Origin: Flagellimonas chongwuensis
GTDB lineage: Bacteria > Bacteroidota > Bacteroidia > Flavobacteriales > Flavobacteriaceae
Reading direction: 5' to 3'
Length of the DNA stretch: 64,000 nt
NCBI RefSeq assembly: GCF_013376415.1
Contig: NZ_WYET01000001.1
Span: 992,001-1,056,000, forward strand
Shown here piece after piece: positions 25,699 to 32,470 of the stretch. The translations under genes and the position numbers were made by a program. Position 1 is the first letter of the stretch. Each line of letters opens with the position of its first letter. The notes below the pieces were generated by a model. That model was not told the DNA's origin and searched no databases. It was given only the letters and a program-made list of their open reading frames with translations.

Positions 25699-26610
25699 AT
25701 GTTTGGCACCTCAATACACTGGACAACATTTTTCTATCTATTAATCGATACGATAATAGTGATTCTTGCATTAATTCAAAATCCGAAAATAAAGCAACTT
25801 AGTCTTAGAAGATATATAATTCTTGGATGTTTATTTGTTCTTTATAATCTAACCGGCGGTTTTCTACCAGACCATAGTTTTCTCAAACCCTTGATACTTC
25901 AATACATAATAACTTATGGGGTAGCAATCGCGTTATGTGTTTACCTCATATATTATCTCTACAAAGATTATGACATTATATTTTTAAAGCGGTATTTCAG
26001 CATTAAAAATATTGGAATCACGTTAATTGTGGGGTTTATCATATTATTTTTAATTCCCTATTTGATAACGGGTTCTTTAGATTCAGCCAGAATACTTTTT
26101 ACCCTTCCTACTTCAGTTCTAGGTTTTATATTTTTGGGATTGTTTTATAGAAGGATCTCTGAAATAAAAATTCAAAACTCTTTCTTTTCCAAAAGAAAAA
26201 AATTATCTACTACCAGTATTGGTTGTATAGTACTCTTACCCATTCTAACGGTAATTGGAGATTATCAATGGTTAACTTTTACCGTAATGAATCTTGCCTT
26301 TTACACAATAACAGCCTTAGAAATATACAGATACATCTATTTAATCAAAAATCAAGGCAAACTTTATAAAGTATTGAATTTTAATGAGGAATCTGATCAA
26401 AATTTGGTTAAGAATAAGATAATATTTCAGAATTTAACCAGAAGAGAATTCGAAATTGCACTTTTTATTTTATCAAAAAGTTCATACAAAAAAATCGCAA
26501 AACAACTTTTTATTGCAGAAAACACCGTCTCCAAACATGCTTCTAACATTTTTAGAAAAACAGGTACAAATAATAGAAAAGAATTTCTAGATCGATTTCT
26601 AAAAAATTAA
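25699..26610 (+). CDS. Membrane-anchored LuxR-type transcriptional regulator
   Basis: A 303-residue protein. Residues ~10-225 contain about seven hydrophobic helices (TTFFYLLIDTIIVILALI, IGITLIVGFIILFLIPYL and others). The C-terminal ~60 residues are a LuxR/GerE helix-turn-helix: LTRREFEIALFILSKSSYKK, then IAKQLFIAENTVSKHASNIF and RKTGTNNRKEF. It would sit in the inner membrane and bind DNA at its cytosolic end. It stands just upstream of rteC, in the place where CTnDOT has its RteA/RteB system. Control of excision or transfer is therefore a fair inference. Direct evidence is lacking. Confidence 0.85.
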   Translation: MFGTSIHWTTFFYLLIDTIIVILALIQNPKIKQLSLRRYIILGCLFVLYNLTGGFLPDHSFLKPLILQYIITYGVAIALCVYLIYYLYKDYDIIFLKRYFSIKNIGITLIVGFIILFLIPYLITGSLDSARILFTLPTSVLGFIFLGLFYRRISEIKIQNSFFSKRKKLSTTSIGCIVLLPILTVIGDYQWLTFTVMNLAFYTITALEIYRYIYLIKNQGKLYKVLNFNEESDQNLVKNKIIFQNLTRREFEIALFILSKSSYKKIAKQLFIAENTVSKHASNIFRKTGTNNRKEFLDRFLKN

Positions 26611-26667
26611 ATGAGAAAATTTCTTATAAGTAACTGTCTATAGTAAAAATACCCTTTATCATTCGAT

Positions 26668-26705
26668 CCGTACAAAAATACGGAATTCATATATTGAAAT
26701 ACGGT
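26668..26705. promoter_or_regulatory. CCGTA/TACGG sites upstream of rteC
   Basis: CCGTA at 26668-26672 and TACGG at 26679-26683 form an inverted pair 6 bases apart. A further TACGGT lies at 26700-26705, exactly 21 bases (two helical turns) after the second. Related sites lie on the other side of rteC. This is a candidate operator region for RteC or for the LuxR regulator. Confidence 0.45.
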
Positions 26706-26819
26706 ATGTAATTTAGCAGTTTTTATAGAACACACTTATATTTATTACTAACCATTGAAAGATTGTTTTCAAGGTTAACGGTTCAAAGATTTTGTTTTTA
26801 AAAAGTAAATTGATGGGTG

Positions 26820-27656
26820 ATGGACTTACAATTAGAATCAGAATTATTCTCAAAAGACTTGAAAAATATACAGCTTCAAAATGAAGAAATTTTGAAGCAA
26901 GCCTATCACTCTATTCAATTATGTCGTACAACCCTTTACAAGTTTAAAAAGAAAATTATTTCTAAAGGTTTTGATTCAATGGAATCTGAAATCAATTTTT
27001 TTAAGATTATTAAGCAAATACCTTTAGTTCAATTGATATATTATTCAGAAATACATTCCTTTGAGATTCAACTTCCAAAGGGCGATAAGGATGCCCAACT
27101 AAAATCGATTAAAAAGAAAATCAGCAAAATAAATCGCTTTTTCCTGTACAATATCGATTTTGGACGTTATGTAAATTCCGGTGCTACCCATTTTGACAAG
27201 GAATACTACACCAGAGATTATCTCGAAACATTCCATATAACAACTTCCAAATTTTACTTTCAAGACCCAGAGTTTTGCACACCAAGGGATATGCTACTTG
27301 GCAAATACAAGGCGTATGATTTGTTAGTGATATATTTGGATGAAAAAAAGCATCGAATTCGGAAAGGATTGAACGGCAAATTAAATGGTGCTAAACCAAT
27401 TGAAAAGATACATTGGCCATTTTCAAATACAGATTATGTTGAACTCGTTTATGCACTCTGCTCAAAGGGATTGGGCAAACAGGATAATCAAGCCATAATG
27501 CAGGTTTCCAAAAAAATGCAACAGCTGTTCGATATAGAACCAAAAGACATCTACAAAACCTTTCAGGACATAAAAAACCGCAAGAATAGCAGGACACTTT
27601 TTCTTGATGATCTTTCTGCCTCGCTACTCATAGAAATGGATAAGCGCGAGGAATAA
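26820..27656 (+). CDS. rteC: RteC-family regulator of ICE excision
   Basis: A 278-residue protein. The ATG at 26820 is preferred to the adjacent GTG at 26817. The N-terminal part is helical and charged. The C-terminal half carries the RteC-type region (FHITTSKFYFQDPEFCTPRDMLLGKYKAYDLLVIYLD, then IHWPFSNTDYVELVYALCSKG). In CTnDOT, RteC activates the excision operon by binding upstream of xis2c. Here the next gene is an excisionase-like HTH protein. The gaps on both sides contain TACGG-type motifs. The length is within the normal family range. Confidence 0.88.
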   Translation: MDLQLESELFSKDLKNIQLQNEEILKQAYHSIQLCRTTLYKFKKKIISKGFDSMESEINFFKIIKQIPLVQLIYYSEIHSFEIQLPKGDKDAQLKSIKKKISKINRFFLYNIDFGRYVNSGATHFDKEYYTRDYLETFHITTSKFYFQDPEFCTPRDMLLGKYKAYDLLVIYLDEKKHRIRKGLNGKLNGAKPIEKIHWPFSNTDYVELVYALCSKGLGKQDNQAIMQVSKKMQQLFDIEPKDIYKTFQDIKNRKNSRTLFLDDLSASLLIEMDKREE

Positions 27657-27689
27657 GAGGCACCTTATTTCTCTTTAAAAAGACAGTAG

Positions 27690-27833
27690 TACGGTTGACC
27701 TACGGTTCTATGTTTTTGGAAGAATTCTTTATATAATCTAATGTAGTTTAATACAATATTTCCAATCTAGAACCATTAAAACACCACAACATCCATCAAA
27801 TTTCAAAATGTTAAATTTTGACCGTAGTACGGT
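27690..27833. promoter_or_regulatory. TACGGT repeats and palindrome between rteC and the excisionase gene
   Basis: TACGGTT occurs at 27690-27696 and 27701-27707, 11 bases apart. ACCGTA-G-TACGGT at 27821-27833 is a perfect palindrome with one central base. The palindrome is 124 bases upstream of the HTH gene. This matches the place where RteC acts in related elements. The 300-base gap has no other gene-like content. Confidence 0.55.
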
Positions 27834-27956
27834 CGTACTGGGGAATAAAATCCAATAAACCTATTCAAATTTGTAGAACGAAAGTCAAATCAGGTCAGGG
27901 ACTATCATTTAAAATCATAAACCCAGATAGTCCCTTTCTTTTAAAACCGTTCTATT

Positions 27957-28241
27957 ATGCCAACAAGTATTATTACCACAGACGACCTTCGGGAATTCAA
28001 AATGGAATTGCTCGATGACATTAAACAATTACTTACCAGACAAGCCAGCGGGAAACTCAAAAAATACCTCAAATCTTCTGAGGTTATGGACTTGCTACAA
28101 GTAAGTCCAGGCACTTTACAAAATCTTCGTATCAATGGCACATTACCATACACCAAGGTGGGTGGCATTATCTATTACGATACCGAGGAAATTCAAAAAG
28201 TTATGGATGCCAACCGTGTGCACCACGGTCTAAATTCTTAA
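27957..28241 (+). CDS. Excisionase-like helix-turn-helix protein
   Basis: A 94-residue protein. An N-terminal helix (LREFKMELLDDIKQLLTRQ) is followed by a MerR/HTH_17-type domain (YLKSSEVMDLLQVSPGTLQN), then a wing (LPYTKVGGIIYYDTEEIQKVM). Proteins of this form occur in Bacteroides elements as Xis2d-like excision factors or as general regulators. Position after rteC and the upstream palindrome favour an excision role. It is followed 3 bases later by the putative initiator gene, so the two are probably co-transcribed. Confidence 0.8.
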   Translation: MPTSIITTDDLREFKMELLDDIKQLLTRQASGKLKKYLKSSEVMDLLQVSPGTLQNLRINGTLPYTKVGGIIYYDTEEIQKVMDANRVHHGLNS

Positions 28242-28244
28242 GCG

Positions 28245-28997
28245 ATGAACTATATAAAGCTACTTAATGCGGCTTTTGAAAAGTTCTATTTTGATGACCG
28301 CCTTAACCCATCCCATATCAGTTTGTATATGGCGCTATTCCAAGAATGGAACAGTTGCCGCTTTATGGATGAATTTTATGTAAACCGTCGCGATTTGATG
28401 CGGGTGGCCAAGATCGGTTCAAAATCGACGTACCATCGGTGCGTGACCGACCTCGATTTGTGGGATTATCTTTCCTATTTTCCGTCCAACAATCCCTACA
28501 AAGGCAGCAAAATAAAGATGGCCATTATTGGGACAAGTGATGAACCGGTTGTGGGACAGTACAATCCCATATTAGAACAACTTGCGGAACAGTACCATCC
28601 CAGAGGTGTACCGCTTGAGGGACACCACCATCCCAAAAATGGACAGGTTGTGAACCAACACCGTCCCATAGATGGACAAGCATTGGTATCTAATACAAAC
28701 AATATCAAACAAGAAAACTATATAAAACAACCAAAGGGCTGGCAGGCCGTTTTTATTTTTTTTGAAGAAAAAGGTTTTGATGCTGATGAAGCTAAAAAAT
28801 TCTATGAGTATTACCAGACCAGAAATTGGCAAACTGGCGATGGCAAGGAAATCAGAGATTGGCGAGCCGTAGCCATCAACTGGATGGACAGAACCGAAAT
28901 ATTCGACGAGGAAAACAAACCAAACAAAAAACAAGCGTCCCAAATCAAGGACAACTTGCGAACCACTAAAAACAAAGATTATGGACAACCCCTCTAA
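28245..28997 (+). CDS. Putative replication initiator-like protein with internal 11-residue repeats
   Basis: A 250-residue protein. Residues ~1-85 look like a winged-helix DNA-binding domain (HISLYMALFQEWNSCRFMDEFYV, NRRDLMRVAKIGSKSTYHRC). Residues ~103-146 hold four imperfect 11-residue repeats (GQYNP, EQYHP, GHHHP, NQHRP cores). The C-terminal part (WQAVFIFFEEKGFDADEAKKFY, RDWRAVAINWMDR) resembles the C-terminal region of DnaD or phage replisome organiser proteins. The next gene is a DnaC-like ATPase, overlapping by 17 bases. The pair has the layout of lambda O and P. Its role as an initiator is inferred; similar ICE genes are usually named hypothetical. Confidence 0.65.
   Translation: MNYIKLLNAAFEKFYFDDRLNPSHISLYMALFQEWNSCRFMDEFYVNRRDLMRVAKIGSKSTYHRCVTDLDLWDYLSYFPSNNPYKGSKIKMAIIGTSDEPVVGQYNPILEQLAEQYHPRGVPLEGHHHPKNGQVVNQHRPIDGQALVSNTNNIKQENYIKQPKGWQAVFIFFEEKGFDADEAKKFYEYYQTRNWQTGDGKEIRDWRAVAINWMDRTEIFDEENKPNKKQASQIKDNLRTTKNKDYGQPL
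28554..28669 (+). repeat. Four iteron-like repeats with a 33-base period
   Basis: 17-base units begin at 28554, 28587, 28620 and 28653, exactly 33 bases apart. The units read GGGACAGTACAATCCCA, GGAACAGTACCATCCCA, GGGACACCACCATCCCA and GAACCAACACCGTCCCA. TCCCA and the central ACxx are fixed. They lie in frame within the putative initiator gene and code for an 11-residue repeat. They may be an origin like that inside lambda gene O, or simply protein-level repeats. Confidence 0.6.
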
Positions 28998-29643
28998 AAT
29001 AACCGAAGGTGGCGTGGAATATTCGCTCGGAAAATTTGATGGTAAAAGTGTGATCTATGATTTTCCAAAAATCTTGATTTACCTAAATGCCAAAGGCAAA
29101 CTTTTGTTTGGCGAAAAGTTTAGGATATATGATGAAGACAAGGATATTTTGCTGAAGCTCTGTTCCTACTTCATCAAGGATAAAGACAACTGTGAGACTT
29201 ATGGTATTGACATTGACAAAGGCATTCTACTTTCCGGACCCGTTGGCTGCGGCAAAACCAGTTTGATGAAATTGTTGCGCCATTTGGTTCCACTACAAAG
29301 ACCTTACGAAATGATTCCCTGCCGGAATGTAACCTTCAGTTTCAACCATCTTGGGTTTAAAACGGTTGAAGAGTATGGTAATACCAAATTTTACTGTTTT
29401 GATGATTTAGGTGTGGAACCATCTGGTAGATTCTACGGAAAGGATTTGAACGTAATGGGCGAAGTGCTCTTATCCCGATACGAGCTTTACTTACAAACCA
29501 AACACAAAATCAAGACGCACGCCACAACCAATCTCAATGCTGAAGAACTGGAAGAACGCTATGGTAATCGTGTGCGTAGCCGAATGCGAGAACTTTTTAA
29601 TTTGATTGCTTTTGATACTAAAGCTGGGGATAAACGGAAGTGA
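28981..29643 (+). CDS. DnaC/IstB-like AAA+ ATPase (putative helicase loader)
   Basis: A 220-residue protein. Walker A is GPVGCGKTSLMKL (about residue 83), and Walker B is KFYCFDDLGVEP. It also has a sensor-1-like region (HKIKTHATTNLNAEELEERYG) and an arginine-rich end (NRVRSRMRELFNLIAF). This is the core of DnaC/DnaI-type loaders and IstB-type ATPases. No transposase is adjacent. The upstream overlapping gene has an initiator look, so a helicase-loader role in ICE replication is the best reading. It ends 17 bases before the convergent mercury block. Confidence 0.82.
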   Translation: MDNPSKITEGGVEYSLGKFDGKSVIYDFPKILIYLNAKGKLLFGEKFRIYDEDKDILLKLCSYFIKDKDNCETYGIDIDKGILLSGPVGCGKTSLMKLLRHLVPLQRPYEMIPCRNVTFSFNHLGFKTVEEYGNTKFYCFDDLGVEPSGRFYGKDLNVMGEVLLSRYELYLQTKHKIKTHATTNLNAEELEERYGNRVRSRMRELFNLIAFDTKAGDKRK

Positions 29644-29660
29644 ATTTAAGGTATGGCTTT

Positions 29661-29867
29661 TTAACAACAATTTTTATTTTCTTGAATCGGCGGACAAGCC
29701 ACAGTACCATAAGAACAGAATACACAACAATCCCCTTCTTTTGGTTTCAGAACAGTTTTGCAATTCTCACATTCATAAAAGAATTGACAGGCGGTGGTTG
29801 GCATTTCTTCAGCCTTTTTGTGGCCGCATTCTGGACAGGTAATCGTAGATTTTAATTGAATCTTCAT
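29661..29867 (-). CDS. GDCCVxC-domain small protein
   Basis: A 68-residue protein. It has two CxxC-type pairs (CPECGHKKAE, CENCKTVLKP) and then the family signature GDCCVFCSYGTVACPPIQ. It ends in a further NCC. Some relatives contain selenocysteine in the signature, but here the codons are all Cys (TGT). It is the last gene of a three-gene minus-strand mercury block, and its ATG overlaps the MerTP stop by one base. A role in mercury handling is inferred from position and Cys content. Confidence 0.83.
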   Translation of the reverse strand: MKIQLKSTITCPECGHKKAEEMPTTACQFFYECENCKTVLKPKEGDCCVFCSYGTVACPPIQENKNCC

Positions 29868-30469
29868 TATTCTATTATTTTGTACCCCGTGCTTTCTATA
29901 GCTTTTCGGATTGTGGGCAAATCGGTTTTGGTCTTGTCAAATTCCACTATGGTATTAGCATTTTCGTAGCTGGCTTTGATAGAAATAATTCCGTCCAATT
30001 TATTGACTTCGCTTTCTACGTGTGCCTCACAACCTGCACAGGTCATTCCAGCGACTTCAAAAGTCTGTTTTTTGATATTGGATTGAGAGACATAGACGAT
30101 ATCCTTGGCGGGCTGTGCATAAAATAGATTGGAATAGTACGGGAAGGCCAGCATCAATGCGGCGAATAGTGTTACTATCAATAAGAACCGTTTGGATTGC
30201 CAAAACGATGGTTTCGCATCATCTTCACAGGCGCAATCTATTTCTTCCTGTGTTTTCGGTCGTAGTTTCTGGTACCAGGCAAAGACCAAAACAATAATGG
30301 TCAAGCCGATAAGATAGGGTCTAAATGGCTCGACCCAAGAGAATGTAGATGCAATTCCGCTTGTTCCAGCAATTAATGCCAAGACAGGGGTTATACAACA
30401 TATTGATGCTGCAACTGCGGTAAAAATGCCGGTATAGGCCGCGGTATTTGAAGTTTTATTCGGTGCCAT
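29867..30469 (-). CDS. merTP: MerTP: mercuric ion transporter fused to a MerP-type domain
   Basis: A 200-residue protein. Residues 1-115 form a MerT-like membrane part with the Cys pair in AASICCITPVLAL, and a further Cys pair (CAC) in the loop. Residues ~132-200 form a heavy-metal-associated domain with GMTCAGCEAHVESEV, as in MerP. The fused MerT-MerP form is known from Bacteroidota. It would bring Hg(II) into the cytosol. No MerA reductase or MerB lies in this block or elsewhere in the window. Import without reduction would be harmful unless another gene on the chromosome completes the pathway. Confidence 0.9.
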   Translation of the reverse strand: MAPNKTSNTAAYTGIFTAVAASICCITPVLALIAGTSGIASTFSWVEPFRPYLIGLTIIVLVFAWYQKLRPKTQEEIDCACEDDAKPSFWQSKRFLLIVTLFAALMLAFPYYSNLFYAQPAKDIVYVSQSNIKKQTFEVAGMTCAGCEAHVESEVNKLDGIISIKASYENANTIVEFDKTKTDLPTIRKAIESTGYKIIE

Positions 30470-30481
30470 AATGTAAACTTT

Positions 30482-30853
30482 CTAAGCTGTTTTCTTTCTT
30501 GCTGAAATTGAATTGAAAATTCCATTCAAAACATTGTCCTCACTCTTTACCAGCGAATAATACAATGTTTGCCCTTCACGTCTCGATGTAATAATTCCCG
30601 CATCCTTCATTTTACGGATATGTTGGGATACGGCAGGAACACTCATTTCAAGAATGTCAGCAATATCGCAAGGACACAGTTCATTCTCTATGTTCAATAG
30701 AAATAGAATTTTCAGTCGTACCTCGCTTCCCGCAAGAGACAAAATTTTGCTTATTGCTTCTAAGCTACCTGAAGAATTCTCTATGGTTTCCTTACATCTC
30801 GATATTTGCTTCTTGTCTGCTTCGTTCCGTGTACAGGTTATTTCCAAGCTCAT
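30482..30853 (-). CDS. ArsR/SmtB-family metal-sensing repressor
   Basis: A 123-residue protein. The winged helix includes GSEVRLKILFLLN, the metal-site helix ELCPCDIADILEMSVPAVSQHIRKM and the wing GIITSRREGQTLYYSLV. The CxC in ELCPCD is the classic alpha-3 metal site of ArsR/CadC-type sensors, and another Cys sits in the N-terminal arm (ITCTRNEADKKQISRC). It is the first gene of the mercury block, 12 bases before merTP. A palindrome upstream of its start is the likely autoregulatory operator. Mercury is the probable inducer, by context. Confidence 0.9.
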   Translation of the reverse strand: MSLEITCTRNEADKKQISRCKETIENSSGSLEAISKILSLAGSEVRLKILFLLNIENELCPCDIADILEMSVPAVSQHIRKMKDAGIITSRREGQTLYYSLVKSEDNVLNGIFNSISARKKTA

Positions 30854-30896
30854 CTTTTTTGATTTAAAGTGGCCACAAATATATCATTATTATATT

Positions 30897-30916
30897 ATTT
30901 AAGCAAATACTTAAAT
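30897..30916 (-). promoter_or_regulatory. Palindromic operator candidate upstream of the ArsR gene
   Basis: ATTTAAG (30897-30903), 6-base spacer, CTTAAAT (30910-30916) form a perfect inverted repeat 44-63 bases upstream of the ArsR start codon. Size, symmetry and AT content fit an ArsR/SmtB binding site. Confidence 0.6.
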
Positions 30917-31064
30917 GCACTATTGAATAAATTGTTTTTTATAATGTGTAGATAATAAACTTAGGTAATCTAACTTCTAAAGGATTTGTACAGTAAAATA
31001 ACTTCTGAAACACATTGTAAAACAATGTCCTTCAAGCTCTTCGTTAACTCTAAAAAAATATCTT

Positions 31065-31706
31065 TCATAATTCTATTGATTTTTGAATGGATAATAATAT
31101 CGATAGTGCGATACGCTCAATATTGTGGTTGTCTGAGATATAGCTTTCTTCATCCCAATTGGATAAAAAGCCCAATTCTATTAATATGGCAGTACAATAA
31201 TCTGCTGTTTCCCTTAGCACCTGAAAGTTCGCAAACTTCACACCTCTGCTATCATAGCCTATTGCTTCATAAAGTGCACTTTCAATTTGATAGCCCATAA
31301 AAACCGATGCTTTTGAGAATTTTTCTTGTTTTCTTGAAGCGTAAACTTCAATACCTCTTGCATCCGGATTATCGGAATGATTGCAATGCAAAGACACAAA
31401 CAAATCAGCATTTAAGGCTTTGGTCAGTTTAGTCCTGTCCGATAATGATATTAAAGTGTCTTTATACCTGGTCAAATAAATATCGAGTGGTTTTTCCAAG
31501 TCGTCATTTAACTTTAAAATCTCATTTGCAATCGATAAAACCACATCTTTTTCTTGAATGTCATTTATACCAATTGCACCAGCATCTTTTCCGCCGTGTC
31601 CAACGTCAATTATTATTCGTTTTTGAGCAGTCGATTCTTGTCCAAAAATGAAGCACATTTTTAGAACCAAAATCACAAAACTGACGTTTTTGAGCAGATT
31701 TTTCAT
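31065..31706 (-). CDS. N-acetylmuramoyl-L-alanine amidase (Amidase_3)
   Basis: The ATG at 31706 is chosen because it begins a signal peptide (KNLLKNVSFVILVLKMCFIFGQ). An upstream ATG at 31784 would add 26 non-signal residues. The protein is 213 residues. The fold motifs are RIIIDVGHGGKDAGAIG (zinc His), EKDVVLSIANEIL (zinc Glu), DLFVSLHCNHSDN (zinc His) and ILIELGFLSNWDEE (catalytic Glu). It cuts the peptide from the glycan of peptidoglycan. It sits just before and divergent from the transfer operon, so it probably opens the cell wall for the conjugation channel. Confidence 0.9.
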   Translation of the reverse strand: MKNLLKNVSFVILVLKMCFIFGQESTAQKRIIIDVGHGGKDAGAIGINDIQEKDVVLSIANEILKLNDDLEKPLDIYLTRYKDTLISLSDRTKLTKALNADLFVSLHCNHSDNPDARGIEVYASRKQEKFSKASVFMGYQIESALYEAIGYDSRGVKFANFQVLRETADYCTAILIELGFLSNWDEESYISDNHNIERIALSILLSIQKSIEL

Positions 31707-31895
31707 TTTCAATTTTCGGGTTATCAACAACTTCCCTTCAAAAATCCATAGGATTTGATGCCAAATAATAACAATGAAATTCAAACAATATCAAAGAATA
31801 TTTTATTCACAATTATTTGATTTTCAGTTATTTACAATCAAATATATGTAAATTCTAATAATGAAAAATGAACTTAAAATCTAAATTTTTCCGTT

Positions 31896-32183
31896 ATGAA
31901 AAAATCACACTATTTAGCGTCCATTCTTTCGCTCTTATCCACTTCCCTATTTGCTCAAATTGGTGGCATAGAAAATTCCGTTAACGATGTTGGCGATACC
32001 ATCAGGACTATCTTTCCGATTTTATTGGGTGTTATCTTCTTGGTTGGCTTCCTATTTAATGCTGGACATTTCTTCGGCGAAAATGCCGACCTCAAAAAAG
32101 GGATAACAAGAATACTGGTCTTTGTACTAATTGCAGGTGCAGTAGTCGGCATCTTCACATACTTAATAGGAATCGTAGTTTAA
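31896..32183 (+). CDS. traE: TraE-like conjugation protein (VirB2-like pilin, DUF4134 type)
   Basis: A 95-residue protein. It has a signal peptide (LASILSLLSTSLFAQ) and two hydrophobic helices (TIFPILLGVIFLVGFLFNAGHF, ILVFVLIAGAVVGIFTYLIG) separated by a short polar loop. This is the layout of VirB2-type pilins and of TraE in Bacteroides elements. It is the first gene of the plus-strand transfer operon, 2 bases before traF. Assignment rests on size, topology and gene order. Confidence 0.8.
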   Translation: MKKSHYLASILSLLSTSLFAQIGGIENSVNDVGDTIRTIFPILLGVIFLVGFLFNAGHFFGENADLKKGITRILVFVLIAGAVVGIFTYLIGIVV

Positions 32184-32185
32184 AG

Positions 32186-32470
32186 ATGAAGCGGTTCGAA
32201 GTCTATAAAAACATTCGGAAACGGGCTGTCATTTTTGGACTGTCCATTTCCCTGTTTGCCTTGATGATGGTTTCCATTTTGGCTTCGTTGCTCATCATCA
32301 TTTTCTCTTTCAGCTTTGCGATCATAATAGGAGTATTGGTACTCAATGCTTCCTTATTTGTGGTGCTGACATGGATTACACACAATCCACAAATTTTTCA
32401 AATGACAAATGCTTTCCCAAAAATATTGAGTAACAAAAAAACCTCAGGCTTTGATTATGAACAAGATTAA
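32186..32470 (+). CDS. traF: TraF-like conjugation protein (VirB3-like, DUF4133 type)
   Basis: A 94-residue protein with two adjacent hydrophobic helices (GLSISLFALMMVSILASLLIIIF, AIIIGVLVLNASLFVVLTWI) and a basic N-terminus (MKRFEVYKNIRKRAVIFG). Such proteins precede the VirB4 ATPase in Bacteroidota elements and anchor it at the inner membrane. It overlaps the traG start by 14 bases, so translation of the two is probably coupled. Confidence 0.8.
   Translation: MKRFEVYKNIRKRAVIFGLSISLFALMMVSILASLLIIIFSFSFAIIIGVLVLNASLFVVLTWITHNPQIFQMTNAFPKILSNKKTSGFDYEQD

Noticed and set aside
28554..28669. A regular 33-base repeat array that could suggest CRISPR
   Set aside because: It lies in frame within a gene, the period is a multiple of three, the spacers are also partly alike, only four units exist, and no cas genes are present.
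29661..29867. Possible selenocysteine in the GDCCVxC protein
   Set aside because: The signature Cys codons are TGT and the frame has no internal TGA.
30986..31300. A 104-codon plus-strand frame near the amidase
   Set aside because: Most of it is antisense to the amidase, whose zinc and catalytic motifs are complete.
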